64,000 nucleotides of DNA, from assembly GCA_016200485.1 (NCBI GenBank), contig JACQEP010000004.1, positions 124,001-188,000 of the forward strand, read 5' to 3'. The notes beneath the pieces are model-generated. The model had not been told where the DNA came from. It saw nothing but the letters and a program-made list of their open reading frames with translations, and ran no database searches. Shown piece after piece: positions 18,122-27,402 of this stretch. This stretch comes from Gammaproteobacteria bacterium (GTDB taxonomy: Bacteria > Pseudomonadota > Gammaproteobacteria > Tenderiales > Tenderiaceae). A program made the translations under genes and the position numbers. Within the stretch, counting starts at the first letter, position 1. Each line of letters begins with the position of its first letter.

Positions 18122-19372
18122 CTATGACGCCTTGACCCGTTCCGCTCGCGCCCGGTAATTTTTCGCCCCAGCGGCATTACCTTGTTCCTCTGCAAGGATC
18201 GCTAGCTGAACCAGTCCCTCATAATGCCCGGGATCAAGATATATAGTTTTCCGTAACCAATCTTCTGCTCCACGATCATCATCCATAGCCAGCGCAATGA
18301 CCCCCATTAAATAGTACCCTTTGGGGTCATTCTGATGGTTGCGAATATATTTCAGACACTCATGTTTCGCCTCATCAAGCTCACCAAGATCAGCGAGTGT
18401 TTGAATTTTTTGCAGCGGGTCATTAACTTCCAGTTCTGCCAGTATCGTCGTCTTTGAATTTTCATTAGCAATATGAGTAAATTCAGGCGTTGGCAGCGGC
18501 TTTGCATCTACCTGCTCGAGCAATGGCTGACGTGGCAACGGCCTTTGCTTACTTGAAAGGAAATCAGAAACGGCACCAGCAACTGATTTCTGATATGCGA
18601 ACGCCCCAGGATGCCTGACCGGTGAAAACAATCCTTGGGCAATACGTCCGGTTTCGGCATGACCGAGGAACAACAGCCCATCATCCGCCATCAAGCTATA
18701 CAAATTCTTAATAGCGGTATTTTTTGTATCAACATCAAAATAAATCAGCAAGTTTCGGCAAAAAACAATATTGTAACGACCTGTTTCTGATTTAAATTCC
18801 TTATCCAGGATATTTCCATGCCTGAACGTAATGGCACTTTTGACGAACTCCGAAACCACATATTCGCTTCCCACACGCTCCAGGAACGGCGATTCATCTG
18901 GATTTGTTTTTCCTCTAAATGAATTTTTTCCATAACAACCGCGGCGCGCCATTTCCAACACTCGAGTATTGACATCAATCGCTTCAATGTGAAATTCATC
19001 GACTGTCAGACCGGCCTCAAGTAGAGTTATAGCAATGGAAAACGGCTCCTCCCCTGTAGAACAGGGGATACTGAGTATCTTTAGAACTTCGCCGGGCTTA
19101 TCCTGTAACCAGACTTGGCTGACATATTCAGTTAACAAAGCGAATGGGATTTGATCGCGAAAAAACCAGGTTTCTGAGACTGTTACTTCATTAATCAGCT
19201 GTTGAAGCTCTTCTACCGACGCCACGACTCGATCTAGATATGACTCAACATCACGCTCTCCGCACTCGGTCATACGGGATCTAACAGCGCGCTCAATGGA
19301 CGACATACCAATTGAATCGGAGATGATTCCAATTCTTTTTTTTATTAAATTGGAAATTGTCTCAAGGGGCAT
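18122..19372 (-). CDS. wspC: CheR-type receptor methyltransferase with TPR tail (WspC-like)
   Basis: Methylates glutamates of the receptor using S-adenosylmethionine. About 416 residues: CheR N-terminal helical domain, catalytic domain with LSIPCSTGEEPFSIAI (SAM site), NIVFCRNLLIYFD, and GLLFLGHAE, then a linker and C-terminal TPR-like helices (ADLGELDEAKHECLKYI, GYYLMGVIALAMDD, LAILAEEQGNAAGA) as in WspC. The ATG at 19372 follows GGGGAT and starts at the conserved MPLETI; it overlaps the upstream CheW gene by 11 bases. Confidence 0.9.
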   Translation of the reverse strand: MPLETISNLIKKRIGIISDSIGMSSIERAVRSRMTECGERDVESYLDRVVASVEELQQLINEVTVSETWFFRDQIPFALLTEYVSQVWLQDKPGEVLKILSIPCSTGEEPFSIAITLLEAGLTVDEFHIEAIDVNTRVLEMARRGCYGKNSFRGKTNPDESPFLERVGSEYVVSEFVKSAITFRHGNILDKEFKSETGRYNIVFCRNLLIYFDVDTKNTAIKNLYSLMADDGLLFLGHAETGRIAQGLFSPVRHPGAFAYQKSVAGAVSDFLSSKQRPLPRQPLLEQVDAKPLPTPEFTHIANENSKTTILAELEVNDPLQKIQTLADLGELDEAKHECLKYIRNHQNDPKGYYLMGVIALAMDDDRGAEDWLRKTIYLDPGHYEGLVQLAILAEEQGNAAGAKNYRARAERVKAS

Positions 19373-19853
19373 TACCAATCCCCGCCTCATGATTCATCGC
19401 CTCATGACTACCACTCACTACAATCTGCAACTCATGAGGCATTAAACGAGCCAAATTAACGATACCTATCATTTCATCCCTATCCAAAATGATTGCATCT
19501 ACAAATGCGTCCATATTAGAACTGATGCCCGTCGTCAGGGCATCATGCACATCAATTTTTGTTGTTTCGGTTGCACACTCTGCAATCATTCCAACCAACT
19601 GACTATGACCCTCCTCGGAATCAAATTGAACCAAAATAATGCGCGTACTCAGCGAGTGACTCGCGGGGTGTTTATGCACCAGCATTGCCAAATCAACCAC
19701 CGGGACTATCCGTCCACGATAATTGATCAGCCCAGGGATATAATCTGGGACCCTGGGCAATGGCTTAATCGCGATCCTAGGCATAATCTCAACGATGTGA
19801 GCAACGTCGAGAGCATATTTCGCATTATCCAGCTTGAACAGCAACACCATCAT
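19362..19853 (-). CDS. wspB: CheW-like adaptor (WspB-like)
   Basis: A 163-residue single-domain CheW protein (LLFKLDNAKYALDVAHIVEIMP, IPGLINYRGRIVPVVDLAMLV split over residues 3-65) joining the chemoreceptor to the kinase. It lies 15 bases after the receptor gene and overlaps the methyltransferase gene. The operon carries this and a second, distinct CheW, as in the Wsp system, where both are needed for signalling. Confidence 0.88.
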   Translation of the reverse strand: MMVLLFKLDNAKYALDVAHIVEIMPRIAIKPLPRVPDYIPGLINYRGRIVPVVDLAMLVHKHPASHSLSTRIILVQFDSEEGHSQLVGMIAECATETTKIDVHDALTTGISSNMDAFVDAIILDRDEMIGIVNLARLMPHELQIVVSGSHEAMNHEAGIGNAP

Positions 19854-19868
19854 GGGCGCATGCCCTCT

Positions 19869-21860
19869 TTAGGTTGCCGTAACCTTGAACTTGGATACCC
19901 CGCCCTGCAGTCGATGCGCGGCCTCATTGAGATGCTCAATCGATGCATGTGATTGCCGCAGAGAATCCACAGTTTGTTGTGCCGACTCCGAGAGCTGAAT
20001 GATCGCATGCTTAATCTGCTCCGCCCCTTGAGACTGGAACTGCATACCCTCATGTACACTCTCGAAACGCGGGGTCAATGCTTGCACCTGCTTGATAATA
20101 CCCGCCATGCTCGTGCTAATCGTACTGACCTCAGCAACGCTGCGACGCACTTCCTCCGTAAATTTCTCAACGCTCATGACGCCTGCCGTTACTGCCGTCT
20201 GCATTTCCTTGACCATTTGTTCGATATCCCAGGTCGCAACGGCTGTCTGGTCCGCCAAACGTCTGATTTCTGTGGCCACCACCGAGAAGCCAAGCCCATA
20301 TTCTCCGGCCTTTTCGGCCTCGATTGCCGCATTCAACGACAACAAATTGGTTTGATCCGCCACCTTGGTAATCGTGGTGACAACAGTATTAATATTGCTT
20401 GCCTTTTCATTCAAGATTTCAAGTTTGGCGGCAATGGCTGATGATGCTTCCATCATTTGGTGCATGGTAGTTTCCATGGCCTTCAACCCAGTTTGCCCAC
20501 TAGTTGCGGATTCTGCGGTCACCTCTGCCACTTTGGAAACCTCGTCCATAGTATTGACAAGCTCTTTAGCGGTGGCGGATATCTCCGTCGCTGTCGTCAC
20601 TACCTCATTCACAGTCGCTGCCTGCTCAGCAACAGTCGCCTCCTGTTCCTTGGCGGATGCCGCAATCTGGGTTGCGGACGATGTCACTTGAATACCCGAT
20701 TGCTGCACCTGTGCCACCAATAGATTGAGGTTATGAATCATGGTCTGCACGCCGCGTGCAAGCTGCCCCAGAGCATCCTCGCCCTCAACATTGATCTTGA
20801 CTGTCAAATCTCCACTCGCCGCCTTCGTGACGGCTTGCTGGATCATCTCCACCTTGCGTCGCAATTCTTCGACTGCTTTTCTGCGTTCTTCGATGAGATC
20901 ACGAATATTATTGATCATGCCCTGCAATCCAGAACCCAGCTCGCCAATGGCATCATGCCCGGAGAAGGTTACCTGTCCCGTCATGTCACCACGAGAGGCT
21001 TTATTTACCACTTCCAGTAGAATATCCACCTTGTTCCGCAACTCTTGTGCAGCGGCATGTTCTCGTTCTGCGGCGGTATTGATCTTCTCCGACATGGCAT
21101 TGAATGATTGCCCAAGACGCCCGATCTCATCCTTACTGGTCAATTCGAAACGGACATTAACATCACCTTCCGCACGTCTTGCCACCACATCCATCAAGTG
21201 TGCAAATGGCTTTGAAAACCAGCCGCGCAAGAAGATATTGATGACAATAAGGCCGATTACTAAAAACGCAAAATTCGTACCTGCCTCTTCAACCATTTCC
21301 GCTTGCAGCTCTTTATCCATGGGGGCTAGCGAATAACTCACTCGAATTCCTCCATTCACCGAGCCTATGGGGACGTTATGACATTGCAGACAATCGACAC
21401 CACGCGTATTGTGCGTCGGTTTGAATGGCGTCAGCACCGTCAACACCCGTCCCTGCGGCGTCTCTTCTATCACCTTGATCTCTTCACCTTTCAGGACCCG
21501 CTGGTCCAACTCATCGCGTGGCTGTTCACTTTCAAAACCAGGTCCAAATTGTTGTTTCACAGGTTCACCACGAATCACGCGCGCCTCGACCACATTGGGA
21601 CGACGCGCCATTTTCCCTTGCAGGATTTCACGTTGCGACATGGTGCCGGTCAGCATCATGGTATTCAGACCATCGAAATAAAGCGTGGTCATGTCTTCGG
21701 TGCGTTCCTTGGCCAGATCAATTGCCCGTTTGCTGTCGGTAATAAAAATATTTATTGTCGACAAGCTAACAACGGTCAAAAATCCTATCCCAACCACCAG
21801 ATTGATCTTGGTGGGTATTGATAGATCCTTAAAAAACGACCTTTTTGATTGCGCAGTCAT
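19869..21860 (-). CDS. wspA: Methyl-accepting receptor with periplasmic c-type heme motif and three HAMP-like units (WspA-like)
   Basis: Input receptor of the Wsp-type pathway, 663 residues. Order: cytoplasmic start, TM1 (about 19-38), periplasmic sensor (about 39-192), TM2 (195-213), three HAMP-like units (216-270, 279-323, 335-378; each with a GD...V and DxxGxL pattern), and the signalling hairpin to the end. The tip reads LLSLNAAIEAEKAGEYG...VVATEIRRLADQTAVATWDIEQM, close to WspA and unlike flagellar receptors. The periplasmic domain holds CLQCH (Cys157, Cys160, His161), a c-type heme attachment motif absent from Pseudomonas WspA. The Met at 21860 is used because AAAGGA precedes it; the frame is open 22 codons further. 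A redox or gas signal is inferred. Confidence 0.9.
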   Translation of the reverse strand: MTAQSKRSFFKDLSIPTKINLVVGIGFLTVVSLSTINIFITDSKRAIDLAKERTEDMTTLYFDGLNTMMLTGTMSQREILQGKMARRPNVVEARVIRGEPVKQQFGPGFESEQPRDELDQRVLKGEEIKVIEETPQGRVLTVLTPFKPTHNTRGVDCLQCHNVPIGSVNGGIRVSYSLAPMDKELQAEMVEEAGTNFAFLVIGLIVINIFLRGWFSKPFAHLMDVVARRAEGDVNVRFELTSKDEIGRLGQSFNAMSEKINTAAEREHAAAQELRNKVDILLEVVNKASRGDMTGQVTFSGHDAIGELGSGLQGMINNIRDLIEERRKAVEELRRKVEMIQQAVTKAASGDLTVKINVEGEDALGQLARGVQTMIHNLNLLVAQVQQSGIQVTSSATQIAASAKEQEATVAEQAATVNEVVTTATEISATAKELVNTMDEVSKVAEVTAESATSGQTGLKAMETTMHQMMEASSAIAAKLEILNEKASNINTVVTTITKVADQTNLLSLNAAIEAEKAGEYGLGFSVVATEIRRLADQTAVATWDIEQMVKEMQTAVTAGVMSVEKFTEEVRRSVAEVSTISTSMAGIIKQVQALTPRFESVHEGMQFQSQGAEQIKHAIIQLSESAQQTVDSLRQSHASIEHLNEAAHRLQGGVSKFKVTAT

Positions 21861-22050
21861 AGCTATCCTTTTCTCGATCTGTGTAAATTCCGATACATTG
21901 GCTCGAAACCACACATGCTGACGCACGGCATCTCGAACAACGGAAAATCAAACGGCAAATACCCTAAGCTCTGGTGCAGAGAACGGCAAAAAAAGCGAAA
22001 ACTTTAGTAAAAACGGTGGGGTAAGCACTGCAAATGGCAATGCTGGCGAT

Positions 22051-22446
22051 TCAGGCGCCACCCACCAGCAACAACTGCCCATAGCGCCGCCTTGGCAACA
22101 GGCAAAAATCCAGCCACTCCCCCAGGAACTCATTCACTCGGCGTTTTTCCCGTACCTGGAACATATCGGGATTGGGGTAATCATAACGCGCCCTCAGGCG
22201 ACCACTTTCTTGATAATCAATAACTTCCGCGACTTTAGCATCGTGATAGATACACACCGTCATGGTTAACGGGGGCAAAAATAATGGTAAGGGCTGGGCA
22301 AGACTGACCAAGGTGGTGTATTTATGGCGTTCAACCACCTCAACTCTCAGCACTCCAACGTTAGACGCGGGCACCGACGAGACTGCCACCCTCAACTCAG
22401 GCAGCAATGTTACTAGCCGTCGAAAATTGCGCTCGTAAATACTCAT
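22051..22446 (-). CDS. DUF1249 family protein (YqiB-like)
   Basis: A 131-residue cytoplasmic protein of the DUF1249 family, showing its conserved block YPNPDMFQVREKRRVNEFLGEWL near the C-terminus (residues 88-113, quoted only in part elsewhere) and VEVVERHKYTTLVSL before it. Function unknown. In E. coli the family member yqiB sits beside nudF; here nudF is 1.6 kb away on the same strand with an MFS permease gene of opposite strand between them, so an ancestral neighbourhood may have been interrupted. Confidence 0.8.
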   Translation of the reverse strand: MSIYERNFRRLVTLLPELRVAVSSVPASNVGVLRVEVVERHKYTTLVSLAQPLPLFLPPLTMTVCIYHDAKVAEVIDYQESGRLRARYDYPNPDMFQVREKRRVNEFLGEWLDFCLLPRRRYGQLLLVGGA

Positions 22447-22534
22447 CGTCGTCCCGTAGCTGCCCTCTTTTACATATTAACCAAAAGGCCTTACTAAGTA
22501 ATATCGTCTATTACCTAATTGAATTAAGGGTACC

Positions 22535-23929
22535 GTGACAAAGCATACAATTCCCGGTATAAACTTCGCCATGTCCATGTCTATAGATTCCAACGCTCCT
22601 CCAACCGTTCCGCCCGCGGTCCCTAATCCCAACATTCCCCCCGCTACTCACCGCGAACGGGTGGCCTGGTGTTTCTACGATTTTGCTAACTCCGGTTATA
22701 CCACAGTCATCCTGACGGCCATCTTCAACGCCTATTTCGTTGGCGTGGTAGCCAAGAATTTGGATCAAATACACCCCGGCAGCGCCACTTTATGTTGGAC
22801 CTTGGGTATGGCTGCCGCCAATGCCTTGGTCCTGCTCAGCGCCCCCGTGTTGGGGGCCATCGCCGACTACTCTGCCTCAAAGAAAAAATTTCTGATGGCG
22901 AGTACTATTGGTTGCGTAATCTTTACCGCACTCTTGGCCCTGGTCGGCCCCGGTGACATTGCCCTCGGCCTAATCCTGGTAATCGTGGCCACCGTGATGT
23001 TCGCCGCCGGAGAAAATTTTATTGCCTCTTTTCTTCCAGAGTTGGCCACGCCTGAAACCATGGGTAGACTTTCCGGTTACGGCTGGACCACGGGTTACCT
23101 GGGCGGACTCTTAACCTTGGGCCTATGCATCCTCTACATACAGAGCATGGAGGCGTCTGGTGCAACCGCCGCCGATTATGTTCCAGGCACCAACCTTATC
23201 GTCGCCACCATATTCGCACTCGCCGCCCTGCCCACATTGTTGTTTCTAAAAGAACGCGCCCAACCAAATCAACGATTGAAGTTTAGTGGCTATGTTCGTA
23301 CCGGCTTCACACGCGTCAGCGAAACCTTGCACCACGCACGCCACTACAAAGATTTGTTTCGCTTTCTCGGCGCCCTCACCATTTATTATTGTGGGATCAA
23401 CACGGTAATTGTATTGGCGGCTGTTTATGCTCAGGAAGTCATGGGGTTCACCACCCGCGATACTTTGATCTTGATCCTCGTGGTAAACGTCACTGCCGCC
23501 GCTGGCGCCTTTGGCTTTGGCCAGATTCAGGATCGCATCGGCTCCAAAACCTGTATCGCGATAACGTTGTGCGTATGGATCGCGGCCATTGTATTGGCCT
23601 ATCTGGCGCAGAGCGAAACTCAATTTTGGATCGCCGCCAATTTAATCGGTATCGCCCTGGGCGCCAGCCAATCTGCGGGGCGGGCGATGGTTGGGGAGTT
23701 TTCGCCACCCAGCCGCAGTGGAGAGTTCTTTGGATTATGGGGATTGGCCGGCAAGCTTGCCGCCATCATCGGACCGCTGACCTATGGCGCCGTCAATTTC
23801 CTGTTTAGCGGCAATCACCGGCTGGCGATACTTTCGACACTGCTGTTTTTTATTATGGGATTACTCGTGCTCATGACGGTCAATGAACCCCGTGGCAGAG
23901 AAGCTGCCAAGATCGATCGCTGGACATAA
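22535..23929 (+). CDS. MFS permease of the UMF1 (Atg22-like) family
   Basis: Integral membrane transporter of 464 residues with about 12 predicted helices. It carries the UMF1/Atg22-like signature RVAWCFYDFANSGYTTVI just after the N-terminus, plus GYGWTTGYLGGLL and a conserved GASQSAGRAMVGEFSPPSR loop. Substrate unknown; eukaryotic Atg22 relatives export amino acids. The GTG at 22535 is preferred because AAGGG precedes it; an ATG at 22571 lacks such a site. Transcribed alone, divergent from the DUF1249 gene. Confidence 0.85.
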   Translation: MTKHTIPGINFAMSMSIDSNAPPTVPPAVPNPNIPPATHRERVAWCFYDFANSGYTTVILTAIFNAYFVGVVAKNLDQIHPGSATLCWTLGMAAANALVLLSAPVLGAIADYSASKKKFLMASTIGCVIFTALLALVGPGDIALGLILVIVATVMFAAGENFIASFLPELATPETMGRLSGYGWTTGYLGGLLTLGLCILYIQSMEASGATAADYVPGTNLIVATIFALAALPTLLFLKERAQPNQRLKFSGYVRTGFTRVSETLHHARHYKDLFRFLGALTIYYCGINTVIVLAAVYAQEVMGFTTRDTLILILVVNVTAAAGAFGFGQIQDRIGSKTCIAITLCVWIAAIVLAYLAQSETQFWIAANLIGIALGASQSAGRAMVGEFSPPSRSGEFFGLWGLAGKLAAIIGPLTYGAVNFLFSGNHRLAILSTLLFFIMGLLVLMTVNEPRGREAAKIDRWT

Positions 23930-23935
23930 ATCTGA

Positions 23936-23970
23936 AACCACCAAGGACACCAAGACTACCAAGGAAATTG
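23936..23970. repeat. Short CCAAGGA-type intergenic repeat
   Basis: The sequence after the permease stop contains the near-tandem units AACCACCAAGGACACCAAG and ACTACCAAGGAAA. This resembles the half-units of the inverted repeats at 47445 and 62690 (alternating xCxAAGGAC modules). It looks like a degenerate member of the same dispersed intergenic family. Confidence 0.4.
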
Positions 23971-24035
23971 AGGGGACAGAAAGTTTTTACCTCATCTTTA
24001 CGTTTATTGGCGTTTTTTGCGGATAAAAATAACGC

Positions 24036-24638
24036 TCAACACCAAATCCGCCTCAACCGCTCCCGATTCATTGCCAGCCACTGCAAGGCGATAATCGGTG
24101 CAGCGGAGTTCACCTGACCCGCTTCCAGTAATTTCCATGCTTCTGCAAACGGCAAACTAAACACGCGAATATCTTCACCTTCGTGCGCCAGACCGTGCAC
24201 CCCCCCCACCCTTTCCGCATTCACCTTACCGCAATAAAGCCGGATTGTTTCATCGCAACCGCCGGGACTGGGATACCAGGTATGGAAAATCGGCTCCAGC
24301 GCCTCAACCTCGCAACCGGCTTCTTCCAGCGACTCACGCCGTGCCACGGCGGTTGCATCTTCACCAGGTGCGATCATGCCTGCCACAATCTCCGTCAACC
24401 ATGCTCCACGCGGATGCTCCAAGGCCCCGATCCGAAATTGTTCTATCATCACTACTTCATCTCGCCGCGGATCATACGGCAACATGGCCACCGCATGGCC
24501 CCGCGCAAATAATTCCCGGCTGATCGGCTGACAAACACCGCCGGCAAATAGACTGTGTTGCAGACGAAATTTATAAACGCGAAAGAAGCCCTCAAAACAC
24601 AATGTTTTGGAAATAATGTTTACCTCGGCATTTTTCAT
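24036..24638 (-). CDS. nudF: ADP-ribose pyrophosphatase (NUDIX)
   Basis: Hydrolyses ADP-ribose to AMP and ribose 5-phosphate, clearing a reactive metabolite. About 200 residues with a complete Nudix box, GX5EX7REXXEEXG, read as GMIAPGEDATAVARRESLEE followed by AG (residues about 95-117). Other family blocks are AVAMLPYDPRRDEVVMIEQFR and FHTWYPSPGGCDE. The ATG at 24638 is chosen because AGGGGTGG precedes it and because the region further upstream is not family-like. Confidence 0.9.
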   Translation of the reverse strand: MKNAEVNIISKTLCFEGFFRVYKFRLQHSLFAGGVCQPISRELFARGHAVAMLPYDPRRDEVVMIEQFRIGALEHPRGAWLTEIVAGMIAPGEDATAVARRESLEEAGCEVEALEPIFHTWYPSPGGCDETIRLYCGKVNAERVGGVHGLAHEGEDIRVFSLPFAEAWKLLEAGQVNSAAPIIALQWLAMNRERLRRIWC

Positions 24639-24858
24639 AACCACCCCTAACCCAAAAATTCTCTCAGCATTCAACCTTAATCCAAATCACGATAATCGCC
24701 AACTGACCAACCTCAGGACAAAGACTGCTTTCGACCCCATAGGATTGAAGTTATTGACGCAGCGGTCGATGTTCTCCTAGGGTGGGTTAAAAACATAATA
24801 GATACACAATGGATAAGGAATTTTACCCTGGGTCGGCGTCGCAGAGCGGGAGACTGAC

Positions 24859-27285
24859 ATGGCTGCCAAACGAGTTTCGCAAAAAATGCGGCGTCACAAA
24901 GAAGAATTAATCGAACCGAACTTTCTGGAACGCGACGGTTCTGACTTAAATCTACCTAGCCGGACGTTGCCCAAGACACTCTTCATCCTGCCGCTGGCTG
25001 AACGCCCATTCTTCCCGGCACAAACGCTGCCAATATTAATGAGCGAAGATCCATGGCTGAATACCGTTAAAAAGATCGGCGACACCCCGGCTCAGGTCGG
25101 CGGTTTGTTGCTCGTCAAATCCGAAGACGAAATGGATGCCACCCAGGACGACTTCTACCCCATGGGCAGCGTAGTCTATCTCCACCATCCCATGCGTTCT
25201 GACGGCAAGCTGCAATTCATCGCCGAAGGTGTGCAGCGCTTCCGCGTCACCAAATGGTTATCCACTAAACCACCCTTTCTGGCCGAAGTGGAATATCCGT
25301 CCGAACCCAAACCATCGGGGAACGATGAACTCAAAGCCTACGCTATCGCCATCATCAACACCCTGAAAGAACTGGTGCCGCTCAATCCGCTTTATAGCGA
25401 AGAATTAAAATATTTTCTTGATCGCTTCGGCCCGAATGATCCATCACCACTGACCGACTTTGCCGCCGCGCTCACCACCGCCAGCAAGGAAGAATTACAG
25501 GAAGTCATGGAGACGATCAACATTCGTCGTCGAATGCAAAAGGTGTTGATCCTGATCAAAAAGGAACTGGATGTCGCCAGACTTCAGGCTCAGATTCGGC
25601 AATCAGTTGAGAAAAAAATCACCGAACACCAACGCAAGTTTTTCCTGCGTGAACAATTAAAAGTCATCCAGCAAGAGCTTGGGATTGCCAAAGACGATCG
25701 CACCGCTGACCTGGATAAATTCACGGACCGAATAAAGGAACTCAATATCCCTGCTTCCGTTGCCACGCGCATCGAAGAGGAATTGGACAAAATGCGTGTT
25801 TTGGACCCGAGCTCACCGGAATATGGCGTCACGCGCAGTTATCTGGATTGGATCACTGTTCTGCCCTGGGGCAAATACTCAAAAGACAAACTGGAACTTA
25901 AAGCAGCCCGCAAGATATTGGATGAAGATCATGATGGTCTGGCCGATGTCAAAGACCGCATTATCGAATTTCTTGCCGTCGGTTCACTGAAAGGCGAAGT
26001 CGCGGGTTCGATACTTTTACTGGTCGGCCCGCCGGGTGTCGGCAAGACCTCCATCGGCCGTTCCATCGCCCGCACGCTCGGCCGCCAGTTCTACCGTTTC
26101 TCGGTCGGTGGCATGCGTGATGAGGCCGAAATCAAAGGCCATCGTCGCACCTACATTGGCGCCATGCCCGGCAAGGTCGTGCAGGCAATGAAAGAAGTTG
26201 GCACTGCCAACCCGATCATCATGCTCGATGAGATCGATAAGATCGGCAGCTCTTATCGTGGCGATCCCGCCTCAGCATTGCTGGAAGTACTCGACCCGGA
26301 GCAAAACAGCGATTTTCTCGATCACTATCTGGATGTGCGCCTGGATTTATCAAAGGTCTTGTTCATTTGCACCGCTAACCAACTCGACACCATTCCCGGC
26401 CCACTGCTCGATCGCATGGAAATCATTCGCCTGGCAGGTTACATTGCCGAAGAAAAGGTAGAGATAGCCAAACACCATCTCTGGCCACGGCAATTGAAAA
26501 AGGCTGGCGTCAAACCCAGTCGTCTCAAGATCAGTGATTCCGCATTGCGGCTCTTAATTGAAGGTTATGCCCGTGAGGCAGGGGTACGAAATCTTGAAAA
26601 ACAACTCGGTCGCATCGTGCGCAAGACCGTGGTACAAATCGTCAGCAAACCGCGCAGTCGCAAGGTCATCAATGTCGGTCCCAAAAATGTCGAAACCTAT
26701 TTGGGCCGCCCCTTCTATCATCGTGATCGTCTACCCACCGGCGTCGGCATCGTCGCAGGTTTGGCGTGGACCACCCTCGGCGGCGTCACGCTCACCATCG
26801 AAGCCAACTGCGTGCACACCAAAAATCGTGGTTTCAAGCTCACGGGGCAGTTAGGCGATGTCATGCGCGAATCAGCTGAAATTGCCTATAGTTACATCAG
26901 TGCAAACTTAAAGAACTTCGCGCCCAACGCCACGTTCTTCGACAACGCCTTCGTTCACGTCCATGTCCCGGAAGGTGCCACCCCCAAGGATGGCCCCTCT
27001 GCGGGCATCACTATGGCCACCGCCCTGTTATCGCTGGCACGCGGTGAAAAAATCCCACGCCCGATTGCCATGACCGGCGAACTGACACTCACGGGTCATG
27101 TTCTCGTAATCGGTGGTGTGCGCGAAAAGCTGATCGCCGCGCGTCGCGCCAATCTTCTGGAAGTCATTCTGCCGGAGGCCAATCGCGGTGATTTTGAGTC
27201 TTTGCCCGAACACATCACCAAAGGTATGACGGCCCACTTTGTCACCCACTACAAACAGGTCGCAGAAATTATTTTTGGCGGCTAA
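24859..27285 (+). CDS. lon: ATP-dependent protease Lon (LonA type)
   Basis: Cytoplasmic AAA+ serine protease for damaged and regulatory proteins. 808 residues: N-terminal substrate domain (about 40-235), coiled-coil, AAA+ module with Walker A LLVGPPGVGKTSIG (about residues 384-397) and Walker B PIIMLDEIDKIG, then the protease domain with the Ser-Lys dyad (Ser714 in KDGPSAGITMATALL, Lys757 in VREKLIAARR). The N-terminal domain is quite divergent (LFILPLAERPFFPAQTLP, a 40-residue basic lead) compared with the usual LPLRDVVVYP form, so it may be a second Lon paralogue. GGGAG precedes the ATG. Preceded by about 220 bases without a gene. Confidence 0.93.
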   Translation: MAAKRVSQKMRRHKEELIEPNFLERDGSDLNLPSRTLPKTLFILPLAERPFFPAQTLPILMSEDPWLNTVKKIGDTPAQVGGLLLVKSEDEMDATQDDFYPMGSVVYLHHPMRSDGKLQFIAEGVQRFRVTKWLSTKPPFLAEVEYPSEPKPSGNDELKAYAIAIINTLKELVPLNPLYSEELKYFLDRFGPNDPSPLTDFAAALTTASKEELQEVMETINIRRRMQKVLILIKKELDVARLQAQIRQSVEKKITEHQRKFFLREQLKVIQQELGIAKDDRTADLDKFTDRIKELNIPASVATRIEEELDKMRVLDPSSPEYGVTRSYLDWITVLPWGKYSKDKLELKAARKILDEDHDGLADVKDRIIEFLAVGSLKGEVAGSILLLVGPPGVGKTSIGRSIARTLGRQFYRFSVGGMRDEAEIKGHRRTYIGAMPGKVVQAMKEVGTANPIIMLDEIDKIGSSYRGDPASALLEVLDPEQNSDFLDHYLDVRLDLSKVLFICTANQLDTIPGPLLDRMEIIRLAGYIAEEKVEIAKHHLWPRQLKKAGVKPSRLKISDSALRLLIEGYAREAGVRNLEKQLGRIVRKTVVQIVSKPRSRKVINVGPKNVETYLGRPFYHRDRLPTGVGIVAGLAWTTLGGVTLTIEANCVHTKNRGFKLTGQLGDVMRESAEIAYSYISANLKNFAPNATFFDNAFVHVHVPEGATPKDGPSAGITMATALLSLARGEKIPRPIAMTGELTLTGHVLVIGGVREKLIAARRANLLEVILPEANRGDFESLPEHITKGMTAHFVTHYKQVAEIIFGG

Positions 27286-27402
27286 TCATGAATCGCCCCA
27301 CATGGACTCCGCCAACACATTACCGTTAATGGCAACAAGTTGAATTCACGCACATCCCTCTGTTATATCTGATAACGGTTCATGGCCGGATAGGCAAACG
27401 TG

